Shown: positions 8,619 through 18,075, counted from the stretch's first letter. The stretch: 50,754 bases of DNA from Azohydromonas australica DSM 1124 (GCF_000430725.1 NZ_KE387211.1:1-50754), one strand, 5' to 3'. Numbers and translations: made by a program. The notes: generated from the letters alone by a model not told the origin.

Positions 8619-9917
8619 TCAGCCAGCCGCCGGCAACGCCTCGCGCGGCGGTGCCACCCGGCGCCCGCGCAGCCACTGGCGCAGCGCCTTCATGGGCATG
8701 GGGGGCGCCAGCAGGGGGCCCTGCGCCTGGGCGCAGCCGGCCGCCCAGACCGCTTGCAGCGCCGCCTCGCTCTCCACGCCTTCGACCGACACGCGCAGGC
8801 CCAGGCTGTGCGCCAGGCCGGCACAGCAGGCCACGAGCGCCTGCCGGCTCGCATCGCCGTCGATGCCGGCCACGAGCGAGCGGTCGATCTTGATTTCCGA
8901 GAACGGCAGCTGCGACAACTGCAGCAGGCTGGAATGCGCGCTGCCAAAGCCGTCGATGCACAGCCTGAAGCCCAGCAGCCGGTAGCGCGAGACCGTCTCG
9001 ATCAGCGTGCCCAGGTCCGAGGCCGCATCGCTTTCGGCCATCTCGATGGTGATGCCGGACGGGTCGATTCCGCTGTCGCGCACAACCTGCTGCAGCCCGG
9101 CGCAAAAGCCCGGCTTCGCGAGCACGTGCAACGGCACGTTGATGGAAGCGCACAGCGCCAGTCCCGCCTTCAGGCACCGTGCCAGGAACGCACAGGTCTG
9201 CCGCGCCTGCGCCAGCAGCGCTGCCTCCAGCAGGCGATGCCGCCGCAGCGCGGGCACGAGCTGGGCGTCGCCGAGCACCGTGCCGTCCGCGGCCTCGGCG
9301 CGCATGAGCGCCTCCACGCGCACCACCTCACGGCTGTCGATGCGCAGTTGTGGCTGCAACCAGGTCTGCAGCCGCTCCTGCTCGATCAGGGCCTGCAGCT
9401 GCCGCACCGTCAGCTCCGGCACCTCAGTCCGTGCGGGGTACATGACGGCTTGCCGATGCGCGCGCAGCGCCAGTGCGGCCTCGCCCTTGGCAGTGGGCTG
9501 TTGCACCCAGCCTGCCACCTGCAGGCCGCACGCCCGCGCCATGGCCTGTGCGCTGTGAAGCATGGCGCGCGGCTGGTGCGAGGAGAAGAACAGCGCCGGC
9601 GCATGCGCATCGCCCGCGAGCAGCCGCATCAGCTGGAACGCGTCGCCGTCTTCGAGGCCCAGGCTGCACACCAGCACGTCCGGCGGTGCCGCCTCGCAGT
9701 ACAGGCGCAGCAGCAGCACCTGCACGCTGCCCGGCACCACTTCCACCTCCCAGCCCTCGGCGGCCAGCTCCGCCTTGAGCTGGCCGGCATGCCCGGCGTT
9801 ACCCACCAGCACCCAGGCGCGGCCTGGCCGGGCCGCGGAGGACGCGTCTTCGTCAAAGGGGGCGAACATCAACACTAACTTGTCTTTCACCGCCAGGACG
9901 GCGGGTACTGCGTTCAT
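8619..9917 (-). CDS. EAL-domain protein with degenerate catalytic site
   Basis: 432 aa. The N-terminal 130 residues resemble a receiver fold without a clear phosphoacceptor. The EAL domain spans about 165-420. Conserved residues are EAL (VEALMR), Asn in SINVPL, Glu in ITIEMAES, Lys in IKIDRS, Glu in VEGVES and Gln in AQGPLL. The usual DDFGTG motif reads DGFGSA, so the second metal-binding Asp is lost and cyclic-di-GMP phosphodiesterase activity is doubtful. ATG at 9917 is chosen over TTG at 9920. It lies 8 bases after the stop of the upstream kinase gene, so the two are probably co-transcribed. Confidence 0.85.
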   Translation of the reverse strand: MNAVPAVLAVKDKLVLMFAPFDEDASSAARPGRAWVLVGNAGHAGQLKAELAAEGWEVEVVPGSVQVLLLRLYCEAAPPDVLVCSLGLEDGDAFQLMRLLAGDAHAPALFFSSHQPRAMLHSAQAMARACGLQVAGWVQQPTAKGEAALALRAHRQAVMYPARTEVPELTVRQLQALIEQERLQTWLQPQLRIDSREVVRVEALMRAEAADGTVLGDAQLVPALRRHRLLEAALLAQARQTCAFLARCLKAGLALCASINVPLHVLAKPGFCAGLQQVVRDSGIDPSGITIEMAESDAASDLGTLIETVSRYRLLGFRLCIDGFGSAHSSLLQLSQLPFSEIKIDRSLVAGIDGDASRQALVACCAGLAHSLGLRVSVEGVESEAALQAVWAAGCAQAQGPLLAPPMPMKALRQWLRGRRVAPPREALPAAG

Positions 9918-9925
9918 CAAAAGCG

Positions 9926-11758
9926 TCAGGGCTCGGTGTCCCCCGTGCCGGCCGGCCCGACGCGGAAGGTCGAGGCAGAGGCCGTGGCGGCCACTTGTGC
10001 GCGCTGGGACGGCAACCGCAGCCGGGCCCGCGTGCCATGGCCGGGCTGCGACTCGATGTGCAGCGAGCCGCCCAGCAGCTCGGTGAGTTCCCGTGCCAGC
10101 GGCAGCCCAAGGCCCGGGCCCGGGCTATGGCTGCCCAGCGCGTCGTCCACCACGGCTTCGGCGGCCGAGCGCGTGAAGATGGTGGCGAGCTGCGCCGGCG
10201 CCATGCCGGTGCCGCTGTCCTCCACCAGGATCTGCACGCCGGCGTCCTCGGCCGAGAGCGAGACCCGGACGACGCCGTGCTCCGTGAATTTCAGCGCGTT
10301 GGTCACCAGGTGGTTGAGCAGCTGCAGCAGCCGCGAGCGGTCGGTGACGATGCTTTGCTCCGCATCACTGTCCACGTGCATTTCCAGCGCCAGGCCACGG
10401 CACTCGGCCGTGGGCTGGTGCACGCGGATCAGCTCCTGCAGCAGCGCGGGCAGCCCCACCGGCTCCAGCTGCAGCCCCAGGCGCCCGGACTCGATGCGGG
10501 CCAGCTCCATGAGCGTGCTCAGCAGCGCACGCAGGTGCTCGGCGTTGTGATGCACGATGGCGCCGAACTCGCGTGCCTCCGGGTCGGTGGAGGTGTCGCG
10601 GATGAGTTCGGCGTAGTTCAGTACCCCGTTGAGCGGCGTGCGCAGCTGGTGCGAGATGCTGCGCAGCAGGCGGCCCCGCATCTCGTTGGCTGCGGTCGCC
10701 TGCTGCTCGCTGCGGTGCAGCCGCTCCACCAGCGCCTGGCGCCGCCGCTCCGCGCGCAGCAGCAGCCCCATGAACGCCAGTAGCACGGCCGACAGCAGCG
10801 CCGCCACGGCAAACAGCTGCATCCGGCGCTCCCGGATCTCGCGCTCCAGCACGTCCAGGCGCAGGCCGCTGAAGGCCACCAGTCCGTAGGCATCGAGGGT
10901 GTGGAAGGCGTAGAGGCGGTCTTGGCCGTCGATGGGTGAGCGCGCGACTATCGTGCCGCTGCTCTGGCGCAGTGCCTCGCCCATCAGCGTGCTGCCACCG
11001 ATGCTGTGGCCGATCTCGTGCTCTGTGCCCGCCGTGCGTGCACGCACCACCCCGTCGAAGCCCGCGAGCATCACGTCGCCGCCGGCATCCTCGGGCGTGC
11101 GTCTAAAGTCCGTGAACACCTCCGGCGCCAGCGATGCCACCACCACGCCCATGAAGCGCCCGTCATCGTCGGCCACGCGGCGGGTGATCTGGATGGAGGT
11201 CTTGCCCGAGATGCGGCCGACCACGGGACGGCTGATGACCAGCCGGTCGGCGCGGCCCTCGGTATGCACGCGAAAATGCTCGCGGTCGCGCAGGTTGACG
11301 CGCTGGAAAGGCTGCGACGCATCTACCACCTCCCCATCGGCGCCGGCCACGGTCAGCAGGTGGTTCTGCGCGTCGATGAGGTCACCGCGGCGCAGACTGG
11401 CGGCAATGTCGATCCGGGAGCCTTCGCGCTGGAACTCGCGGCGCACGAAGCGCAGCACCTGGTCCGCCCCCGCCAGCGTGAGCTCGGTGTGCGCGGAGAA
11501 GTTGCGTGCCAGATGCTCCATGCGTGAGCGGGCGCGCTCCATCACGGCCTGCGCCTGCGTGCCCGCTTCGATCACGGCCCAGGACCACACTCCCAGCACC
11601 AGGCAGATGAAGAAGCCGATCAGCGCGCTGCGGAACGACATCCGCACCCCTCTGCTCGGCACCTCCTTGCCCATCCCGGCCGCGACCGCGGTCGCGGCTG
11701 CCGGCGCAGACGCTGGCACGGAAACGCCGGCGGGGGAAAGCAGAACGGGAGCACTCAC
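9926..11758 (-). CDS. Membrane sensor histidine kinase
   Basis: 610 aa. A first transmembrane segment (near residue 45) is followed by a periplasmic Cache-like sensor region of about 230 residues (DREHFRVHTEGRADRLVISRPV, GKTSIQITRRV, DGRFMGVVVASL). A second transmembrane segment follows near residue 315. HisKA has the phosphoacceptor His in SHQLRTPLNG. HATPase has an N box (LVTNALKFTEHG), a G1 box (VEDSGTGM) and GLGLPLARELTELLGG. Start is GTG 11758, or possibly the internal ATG at 11674. No receiver domain is attached. It is upstream of the EAL gene, and the signal sensed is unknown. Confidence 0.88.
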   Translation of the reverse strand: MSAPVLLSPAGVSVPASAPAAATAVAAGMGKEVPSRGVRMSFRSALIGFFICLVLGVWSWAVIEAGTQAQAVMERARSRMEHLARNFSAHTELTLAGADQVLRFVRREFQREGSRIDIAASLRRGDLIDAQNHLLTVAGADGEVVDASQPFQRVNLRDREHFRVHTEGRADRLVISRPVVGRISGKTSIQITRRVADDDGRFMGVVVASLAPEVFTDFRRTPEDAGGDVMLAGFDGVVRARTAGTEHEIGHSIGGSTLMGEALRQSSGTIVARSPIDGQDRLYAFHTLDAYGLVAFSGLRLDVLEREIRERRMQLFAVAALLSAVLLAFMGLLLRAERRRQALVERLHRSEQQATAANEMRGRLLRSISHQLRTPLNGVLNYAELIRDTSTDPEAREFGAIVHHNAEHLRALLSTLMELARIESGRLGLQLEPVGLPALLQELIRVHQPTAECRGLALEMHVDSDAEQSIVTDRSRLLQLLNHLVTNALKFTEHGVVRVSLSAEDAGVQILVEDSGTGMAPAQLATIFTRSAAEAVVDDALGSHSPGPGLGLPLARELTELLGGSLHIESQPGHGTRARLRLPSQRAQVAATASASTFRVGPAGTGDTEP

Positions 11759-11971
11759 GGGTGGATACGGCGCGGCACCGGCATGGTCGGCACGGTGCGG
11801 TCAGCCAACGCGCGCCGGTGAGCTTGCGCAAGTCGTATCGCCGTGCCAGGAACTACAGGCCGGCGCCATGCCAGCCACTGGCAGGCACTGTAGAAAGGGA
11901 GGACGTAATAAATCGTTGCGAGACTGTGACGCCTGCACTTGCGCCGACGGCCGTGGCGCAGGGGTCGGGCG

Positions 11972-14767
11972 CTAGCGCCGGGACTTCATCGCAGGCTCCG
12001 GCGCGATCTGCCGGCACGGTCCGGGCGGACGCCGATGCGTCAGCCGCACGGTGTTGAGCCCGCGGTCGTGCAGGTGCTCCACCTTGTCGGTGGCCGAATG
12101 CATGATGTACATGCCGAAGCCGCCCTCCGGGTAGTGGTCGAGCTCACCCAGCGGCAACGGATCGGGCGCATCGAAGGCCTCGCCCAGGTGCACCAGCTCC
12201 ACCACCAGCGTCTCCTCCTCGATGCGCACGACCAGCTCGATGGGCGTGTCGCTCGGCCGGCCACGGCCATGGCGCACGATGTTGGTGAAGGCCTCCACGC
12301 AGGCCACCACGAACAGCGACGCCTCCTCCTCGCCCAGCCCCGCCTGCCGCGCACGGAACTCCACCAGCCCGCGCACGTGATAGAGCGCCTCCAGCTCCGC
12401 CGGCAGCTCCCGCCGGCTGCGCAGCGGGTCGCCCAGCGTGCGCATGGCCAGCGCCATGGTCAGGTCGTCCTTGAACACCGCGCCCAGCTTGTGCAGCCGC
12501 TGGCGCAGCAGGTGCAGCAGCGCCGCGGGCGTGCGCACGAACTGCAGCAGCTCCGTCACCAGGGCCGTGATCTGCTCGCGTCCCATGCGGCTGCCATCGG
12601 GCAGCAACGCGTCCACGGCGCCGTCGGAGCACATGAACAGCGCCTCCTCGGGGCCGATGTCGATGGTGTCCTGCTGGAAGCTGTCCTCGTCGAGCACGCC
12701 CAGCGGCGGGTGCTGGTTGGACAGCAGCCGCAGCGAGCCCTGGGCCGACACCAGCATGGGCTCCTCGTGGCCGCAGCCCACCCAGGTCAGCTTGCCGGCG
12801 CGGCTGTCGATGCGCAGGTGGCACAGCGTCACGAAGGCTTCGAGCTGCTGCAGGTTGGGCGTGAGCGCGCGGCTGACCGCACCCACGATCTGTGCCGGCG
12901 AGGGCAGCTCGTCGCGGTGCTCGGGCCGGGCCATGAGCTCGGCCAGGCAGCGGCTGATCTGCATCTTGGTGGCCGCACCGATGAGCGCCGCGCTCACGCC
13001 CTTGCCCATGACGTCGCCCACGACGATGTCGATGCCGCGGTCGCCCAGCGGCAGGAATTCCACGAAGTCGCCGTCGATGCCCTGCGAGGCCTGGTTGAAG
13101 GTGCTCAGCCACAGCCCGGGCACGCGCTGGTCGGGCGGCTGCACCAGCAGCGTCTGCTGGATGCGCGCGCCGATGCGCAGCTCGCGCTGGCGCGCGCGCT
13201 CCAGCTCCTTGAGCGCCAGGCGCCGCGACGACACGTCTTCCACGATGCCCAGCATGAACGCGGGCTGGCCATCGGCCGCGCGCGCCAGCGAGGCGTTCAG
13301 GCGCACCCACACGTAGCGCCCGTCCTTGCGCCGGTAGCGCTTCTCCTGCGTGAGGCTGCCGATCTCGCCGTTGAACAGGCGCTGGATGTTGAGCAGGCTC
13401 GTGGCATGGTCGTCCGGATGCACCATCGCCTCGGCGTTGAGCGCCAGCATCTCGGCCTCGCTGAAGCCCAGCAGCGTGCACAGCGCCGCGTTCACGCGCA
13501 GCAGCCGCCCCTCGGGGCTGCGTTCGAGCATGCCCACGGCGGCCTGCTCGAAGGTGGCGCGGAAGCGCTCCTGGTTGCGCTCGATCTCGTCATGCGCGGC
13601 CAGCAACTTGCGCTGCGTCGCGCGCTCGCGCCGTATGCCGCGCTCGGCCACCAGGCCCAGCACCGTCAGCAGCAGGCACACGCACACGCCCACGACGCCG
13701 AAGATCATGGCGCGCTCCAGCCACTGCTGGCGCAGCTGCGCGTAGGGCTGTTCCACCAGCACCACCAGCGGCCAGTGGCGCGAGGTGCGGAACGCGCCCA
13801 CGGCGACCTGGCCGTCGCTGCCCAGGTCGATGTAGCTGCCATGCTCGCGCCGCGGCAGCCACTGGCGGAAGGGCGGCAGCTGGGCCAGCGACTGTCCCGG
13901 GCGCAGCTCGGCCTCGTTGGTGCTGATGAGCTGGCCCTGCAGGTCCGTCACCAGCGGGCGCAGCGGGGTATCGGCCACGGCCAGGTCGTGCTGGGTAGCG
14001 AAGTAGTCGCCATTGAGCAGCGCCACCAGCCACAGCTCGCGCCCGTCCTCGCGATCGACGCGGCGCACCAGCGGCAGCGCCACCGCGCCCAGCGTCAGGG
14101 GCTGGCTCAGGCTGAGGTCACCCAGGTCGCGCACGGGCAGCAGCGGGCCCAGCCACTCGCGCGCCATGCCGCTGGCACCGGTGGTGCCGCTGCGCACCAG
14201 GCGCAGCAGATCGACGTGCCGCGTCAGGTCCGAGGCCGTGGAGCTGCTGAGGATGCGACCCTGCGTGTCCACCACCGAGAGGCTGCGCAGCGAGGGCTGC
14301 CCCGGCAGCTGCTCGCCCAGCAGCTGCGACACGGCATGCGCGTCGTACTCGGACGCGCGCAGCAGCGAGGACTCCGAGAGCACCCGCAGCGTGCCGCTGA
14401 CGCTGCCGATGGTGCGCGTGGCGTGGCCCTCGATGACGCGGGCGTAGAGCTCGGCCTGCACCATGGCACCGCGGCGGAACTCGACGCGCTCGTACAAGGA
14501 CAGCCCGAACACCACGCCCAGCACCAGCGTGCACAGCAGCCACACCGCCGCGCGCAACTGGCGCCGCCGTGCGCTGAGCATGCGCGCCGAGGCCGCCCAC
14601 GAGGCGGGCTCGGCAGCGCCGCCGCCCAGCAGGAAACGCCAGCCGGACGCGGCGTCCTCCGCGTCGGCAAGGGGCGGCATATCGGCCTGCGGCGGCGGCG
14701 CCGGCGCCGGCCGGGCCGTGCGCGAACGGCCGCGGCGCGGAAGCAGGGAGCGCGGGGACAGAAGCAC
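11972..14767 (-). CDS. Membrane receptor with PAS, SpoIIE-type PP2C phosphatase and RsbW-like HATPase domains
   Basis: 931 aa. Transmembrane helices near residues 75 and 350 enclose a Cache-type sensor. A PAS/PAC pair follows (ERFRATFEQAAVGMLERSPEGRL, YRRKDGRYVWVRLNAS). The SpoIIE phosphatase has IDGDFVEFLPLGDRGIDIVVGDVMGKG with the metal-binding Asp residues, WVGCGHEEPML and LFMCSDGAVDAL. The C-terminal HATPase_c_2 domain has VACVEAFTNIVRHG and EGGFGMYIM. It can in principle both dephosphorylate and phosphorylate a STAS protein such as the one at 16948. The GTG start at 14767 lies 5 bases after the binding-protein stop, suggesting translational coupling; an ATG at 14680 is the alternative. 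Confidence 0.88.
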   Translation of the reverse strand: MLLSPRSLLPRRGRSRTARPAPAPPPQADMPPLADAEDAASGWRFLLGGGAAEPASWAASARMLSARRRQLRAAVWLLCTLVLGVVFGLSLYERVEFRRGAMVQAELYARVIEGHATRTIGSVSGTLRVLSESSLLRASEYDAHAVSQLLGEQLPGQPSLRSLSVVDTQGRILSSSTASDLTRHVDLLRLVRSGTTGASGMAREWLGPLLPVRDLGDLSLSQPLTLGAVALPLVRRVDREDGRELWLVALLNGDYFATQHDLAVADTPLRPLVTDLQGQLISTNEAELRPGQSLAQLPPFRQWLPRREHGSYIDLGSDGQVAVGAFRTSRHWPLVVLVEQPYAQLRQQWLERAMIFGVVGVCVCLLLTVLGLVAERGIRRERATQRKLLAAHDEIERNQERFRATFEQAAVGMLERSPEGRLLRVNAALCTLLGFSEAEMLALNAEAMVHPDDHATSLLNIQRLFNGEIGSLTQEKRYRRKDGRYVWVRLNASLARAADGQPAFMLGIVEDVSSRRLALKELERARQRELRIGARIQQTLLVQPPDQRVPGLWLSTFNQASQGIDGDFVEFLPLGDRGIDIVVGDVMGKGVSAALIGAATKMQISRCLAELMARPEHRDELPSPAQIVGAVSRALTPNLQQLEAFVTLCHLRIDSRAGKLTWVGCGHEEPMLVSAQGSLRLLSNQHPPLGVLDEDSFQQDTIDIGPEEALFMCSDGAVDALLPDGSRMGREQITALVTELLQFVRTPAALLHLLRQRLHKLGAVFKDDLTMALAMRTLGDPLRSRRELPAELEALYHVRGLVEFRARQAGLGEEEASLFVVACVEAFTNIVRHGRGRPSDTPIELVVRIEEETLVVELVHLGEAFDAPDPLPLGELDHYPEGGFGMYIMHSATDKVEHLHDRGLNTVRLTHRRPPGPCRQIAPEPAMKSRR

Positions 14768-14771
14768 GCGC

Positions 14772-15569
14772 TTACCTGGTGATCACGATTTCGCCCAGGC
14801 CGTAGCGCCGCGCCGCAGCCGCCAGCCGCCCGTCGCGCTTGATCTGGGCCACGAAGCGGTCGACCTCGGCCAGCCACTCCTCGTCGCCGGGCTTGACGGC
14901 GTAGGCGTAAGGCAGCGGATGGAAGGACCGTGGTGGCATCACCAGGCGTGCCCAGTCGGCGTTGTCCAGCAGCCGGCGGCTGTAGGGGTAGTCGGTCATG
15001 AACACGTCCACGCGCCCGGATTCGAGCTCCTGCTCGCGCGTCTGTGGCGGCCGGATCACGACCAGCCGCGCCTGCTTGAGCGCCTCGGCCATCACCGGCT
15101 CCATGAAGGTGCCCGCCTGTACCGCCACCTTCACCCCAGGCTGGTCGATGTCGCTCCACTGCCGCACCGCACGGTGCGTGCGGGTGGTGACGCCGTAGAT
15201 GTCGCTTTGCAGGTACGGCTGGGAAAACTTCAGCTCCTTGGCCCGCTGCGGCGTCACGCCCACGGCATGCATGGCGACGTCGCAGCGGTCGCCTGCGAGG
15301 TTGTCGACGAGCTTGGCGAAGGAGGACTCGACGTACTGCAGCTTCGCGCCCAGCGTGCGGGCGAGCTCGGCCGAAAGCTCGATGTCGATGCCCGAAAGCA
15401 CGTCGCTGCGCGGGTCGCGGAACGTGATGCCGTAGTAGTCGGGCCAGATGCACACGCGCACCGTGCCGGTGGACTTCACGCGGTCCAGCACCACGCCGGC
15501 CGTGCAGGCCGCGGCACACAGGCTCAACGACAGCGCGACGCAGGCGCCTGGAAGACGTTGGAGATTCAT
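14772..15569 (-). CDS. Periplasmic solute-binding protein (amino-acid/SBP_bac_3 family)
   Basis: 265 aa. A signal peptide (MNLQRLPGACVALSLSLCAAAC) is followed by the two-lobe type II binding fold. Motifs include VRVCIWPDYYGITFRDP, GIDIELSAELARTLGAKLQYV, CDVAMHAVGVTPQRAKELKFSQPY and GRVDVFMTDYPYSRRLL. The ligand is probably an amino acid or similar small polar molecule. No ABC permease or ATPase gene adjoins it. Instead it is immediately upstream of the SpoIIE-type receptor, which suggests it presents ligand to that receptor's periplasmic domain. ATG 15569 is the start, since residues upstream are not signal-like. Confidence 0.85.
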   Translation of the reverse strand: MNLQRLPGACVALSLSLCAAACTAGVVLDRVKSTGTVRVCIWPDYYGITFRDPRSDVLSGIDIELSAELARTLGAKLQYVESSFAKLVDNLAGDRCDVAMHAVGVTPQRAKELKFSQPYLQSDIYGVTTRTHRAVRQWSDIDQPGVKVAVQAGTFMEPVMAEALKQARLVVIRPPQTREQELESGRVDVFMTDYPYSRRLLDNADWARLVMPPRSFHPLPYAYAVKPGDEEWLAEVDRFVAQIKRDGRLAAAARRYGLGEIVITR

Positions 15570-15755
15570 CGGACGGGAAGGGCGGCGGCCCGGCGCCGTC
15601 CCGAGGGCGGCGCGGCGGCGAGGCTGCCGGCAGCGACGGCCGGCAACCTCTGACCATAGCCCAGATCGGCCGGGCCGCCGCCGCGGCCCAGGGCTCGCGC
15701 AACCTGCATCGAGTGCAAAGTTCACGCGGCGCAGGCAGCCTCCGGCACAGCCGCC

Positions 15756-16868
15756 TCAGGGCGGACCCGGCTGGAACAGGCTCAGCCGAACCCGGTACGC
15801 CACGGACTCGCCCGGCGCCAGCCACGCCATGCCCTTGCCCCGCGGCTCGTTCCACAGCGGCCCGAAGGGATCGGCCCAGTTGAGCTGCGGCTCCAGGACC
15901 ACGAAGGCGCGATCGGGCGGCGCGAAGGTCTGGATGGCGCTGACCTGCGGCGAGGACGTGGCCACCCGCAGGCCGTAGCCCGCCTGCGCGTCGATCAGCT
16001 CCACCACGGTCTCGCCCGCCGGGGTCTTCTGCAGGTCCACGAAGCAGTCGTCCAGGTACAGCCCGCCCAGGGCCGCGCCCCCCGGCGCCGAGAAGTCGTA
16101 GGGCGTGCCGGCCACGGGCAGCAGCCGCCCGGTGGGCAGCACCTCGTCGTAGTCGTTCACCTCCAGGCGCGTGCGCGCCGGCAGGTACAGCCGTGCCTGC
16201 TCGCGCGCCCCACTGGGCAGCGCGAAGTAGGGGTGCCAGCCGATGCCCATCGGCTGCGCCTCCTCGCCCGCGTTCGTGGCGGTGATGTCGACCTCGAAGG
16301 CCGTGGCGCCCAGCCGCAACCGCAGCTCGACGTCCGTGTCCGAGGGCCAGGAGCCGCCGAAGTCCCCGGCGCGGATCACGGCGCGCGCGGTGTCGGCGTC
16401 CGCGCTGCTCAGGTGCTCCAGCTCGTCCACCGCCCGGTCCAGGATCAGCCCGTGGATCGCGTACTGCTCGGCCCCCGGGGCCTGGCCGCCCCCGTTCGCA
16501 AACAGGCGCCGCTCCTGGCCGGCGATGGTGGTGTCCAGGGTGCGGTCCGCCGCGGAGAAGCGGCCGCGGATGCGGTTGGCGAAGGGCAGCAGGAACGCGC
16601 CGCCGTACTTGAACGAGTTGTTGCCGCTGCGCCCGGGCGGCCCGCCATCGAGCGCGGCCCGCGCCTGCTCCAGCGGCGGCGCATGCAGCAGATCCACCTC
16701 GCCACGCCCCGGCAGTGCGGCGCGCAGCTGCCACACCATCAGGGCGCGCCCGGGCAGCAGCTCGGCCCGTGTGAAGCGGGGCGCCTCGGCCCCCGCGGAT
16801 GCTTCGGCGCCGCCGGGGCTGCGCAGATGCAGCACGGCCAGCCCGTTCACGTCACTGGAATTGCCCAC
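15756..16868 (-). CDS. galM: Aldose 1-epimerase (galactose mutarotase type)
   Basis: 370 aa. It interconverts alpha and beta anomers of aldoses such as galactose. Family features are NNSFKYGGAFLLPFANRIRGRF, the histidine in YAIHGLILD, GIGWHPYFALPSG with the second histidine, and a conserved Glu in VVLEPQLNWADPFG. The start is GTG 16868 preceded by AAGGAGAGG; the longer frame runs into the STAS gene. The name galM is by family; related YeaD-type hexose-6-phosphate epimerases are possible. It may serve the galK/GH2 genes at the left edge. Confidence 0.82.
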   Translation of the reverse strand: MGNSSDVNGLAVLHLRSPGGAEASAGAEAPRFTRAELLPGRALMVWQLRAALPGRGEVDLLHAPPLEQARAALDGGPPGRSGNNSFKYGGAFLLPFANRIRGRFSAADRTLDTTIAGQERRLFANGGGQAPGAEQYAIHGLILDRAVDELEHLSSADADTARAVIRAGDFGGSWPSDTDVELRLRLGATAFEVDITATNAGEEAQPMGIGWHPYFALPSGAREQARLYLPARTRLEVNDYDEVLPTGRLLPVAGTPYDFSAPGGAALGGLYLDDCFVDLQKTPAGETVVELIDAQAGYGLRVATSSPQVSAIQTFAPPDRAFVVLEPQLNWADPFGPLWNEPRGKGMAWLAPGESVAYRVRLSLFQPGPP

Positions 16869-16947
16869 AGCCTCTCCTTCTCGGCAGCGTGATCCGAGCG
16901 GGCGGGGGCAAGCGCAGTGCCGCGGGCAGGCCGGCCTGCCGCCGCGC

Positions 16948-17286
16948 TCAGCTGAAGGAGGCGACGGCTTCGGCGCGGGTCTCGTGGATGCTGAAGACGC
17001 GGTGCATGCGCATGAGCTCGAACAGCGCACGCACGGTGCGTGACATTTCGCACAGCCGGAAGTCGCCCTTGCGGCCGTTGAGCTGGCGCAGGCAGGAGAT
17101 GAGCGCGCCCAGCCCGGAGCTGTCCACGAACTTCACGCCCGCCATGTCGAGCACGACACGGGTGCGGTCCTGCATCAGGGACTGCACGGCATCGCGGAAC
17201 TCGCGCACGTTGCTGGCGTCAAGGTTGTCCTCGCGCAGTTCGATGACCAGCACGTCATGGCCTTCGACTCGTCCGTTCAGTTCCAT
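16948..17286 (-). CDS. STAS-domain protein (anti-sigma factor antagonist type)
   Basis: 112 aa, one STAS domain. The phosphorylatable serine lies in KFVDSSGLGALISCLRQLNG, the standard SpoIIAA/RsbV signature. Such proteins are switched by phosphorylation (HATPase kinase) and dephosphorylation (SpoIIE phosphatase). Both activities are present in the receptor at 11972-14767. It is the last gene of a signalling operon with Hpt, receiver and hybrid kinase genes. No sigma factor or separate anti-sigma gene is visible. Confidence 0.9.
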   Translation of the reverse strand: MELNGRVEGHDVLVIELREDNLDASNVREFRDAVQSLMQDRTRVVLDMAGVKFVDSSGLGALISCLRQLNGRKGDFRLCEMSRTVRALFELMRMHRVFSIHETRAEAVASFS

Positions 17287-17354
17287 GGGGTAGAGGAATA
17301 CTGCATTGGTAAGGGGTCAGGCGCCGTCGCAAGCGCATGCAGCCATTGTGACGC

Positions 17355-17660
17355 TCACGCCAGGGTGATACCCGCGGCCACGAGGCAGCCCCGCAGCCGC
17401 TCCAGCGCCTGCGCCAGGGCCACGGCGTCGCCGGCCGCCACGGCGTGCTCGCCCTCGCGCGCAGCCTGGCCCAGCGCATGCAGCCCGAAGCTGCCGGCCA
17501 CGCCGGCGAGCTGGTGCAGCACGGCGGCCTGGGCGGCGGCATCGTGGGCCTCCTGGATGTCGCGCCAGCGTTGCGGCAACCCCGCCATGAAGCGCTCGCG
17601 CAGCCGCTCTAGCGCGGCCTGTACCGACGGCGGGGCTTCGCCCGGCTCAGGCAAGGACAT
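17355..17660 (-). CDS. Hpt-domain phosphotransfer protein
   Basis: 101 aa, helical. The Hpt motif is LHQLAGVAGSFGLHALGQAA, where the first His is the expected phosphoacceptor, matching the HxLKGxAxxxG pattern with Ala in place of Lys. It overlaps the 3' end of the receiver gene by 14 bases, so the two are co-translated. It could relay phosphate between the hybrid kinase at 18076 and the receiver protein at 17647. Confidence 0.8.
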   Translation of the reverse strand: MSLPEPGEAPPSVQAALERLRERFMAGLPQRWRDIQEAHDAAAQAAVLHQLAGVAGSFGLHALGQAAREGEHAVAAGDAVALAQALERLRGCLVAAGITLA

Positions 17661-18048
17661 GGCAGCCCCTACCGTGTTCCCAGTACGGCAGGATGTCCTT
17701 GGGCAGCGTCATGGGGTCGAAGGGCTTGACGATCAGCCCCGTGGCGCCGTGCTGCAGCAACTGCTCCAGTTCGTCGGGCATGGCCTTGGCCGTCATGAAC
17801 ACCACCGGCACGCCGCGCATGCTCGGCATCTCGCGCAGCGCGGCCAGGGTTTCGGGGCCGCTGAGGTCGGGCATCATCACGTCCAGCAGCACCAGGTCGG
17901 GCCGGAACACCGCCGCCTGCTGCAGCGCGTTGCGCCCGCCGGGGCACATGCACACCTCGTAGCCGCCCACGGCCGCCAGGCTGAATTCCAGAATCATGCG
18001 GATGTCGGCGTCGTCCTCGACGCACATCACGCGGCGCAGCTCGCTCAT
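17647..18048 (-). CDS. Single-domain response regulator (receiver only)
   Basis: 133 aa. The acidic pair is VEDDAD, the phosphoacceptor Asp is in LVLLDVMMPDLSGPETL, Thr is in VVFMTAKAMP and Lys in LIVKPFDPMTLP. There is no output domain, as in CheY/Spo0F-type relay proteins. It lies 27 bases after the hybrid kinase gene and overlaps the Hpt gene, so it is part of a phosphorelay. Confidence 0.92.
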   Translation of the reverse strand: MSELRRVMCVEDDADIRMILEFSLAAVGGYEVCMCPGGRNALQQAAVFRPDLVLLDVMMPDLSGPETLAALREMPSMRGVPVVFMTAKAMPDELEQLLQHGATGLIVKPFDPMTLPKDILPYWEHGRGCHVLA

Positions 18049-18075
18049 CGGGTGCCTCCCTCCTGCTTGCTCTGT

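Noticed and set aside
11939..14782. 947-aa plus-strand open frame
   Set aside because: It is the reverse shadow of the SpoIIE-type receptor, rich in His, Gln, Arg and Ala with no domain.
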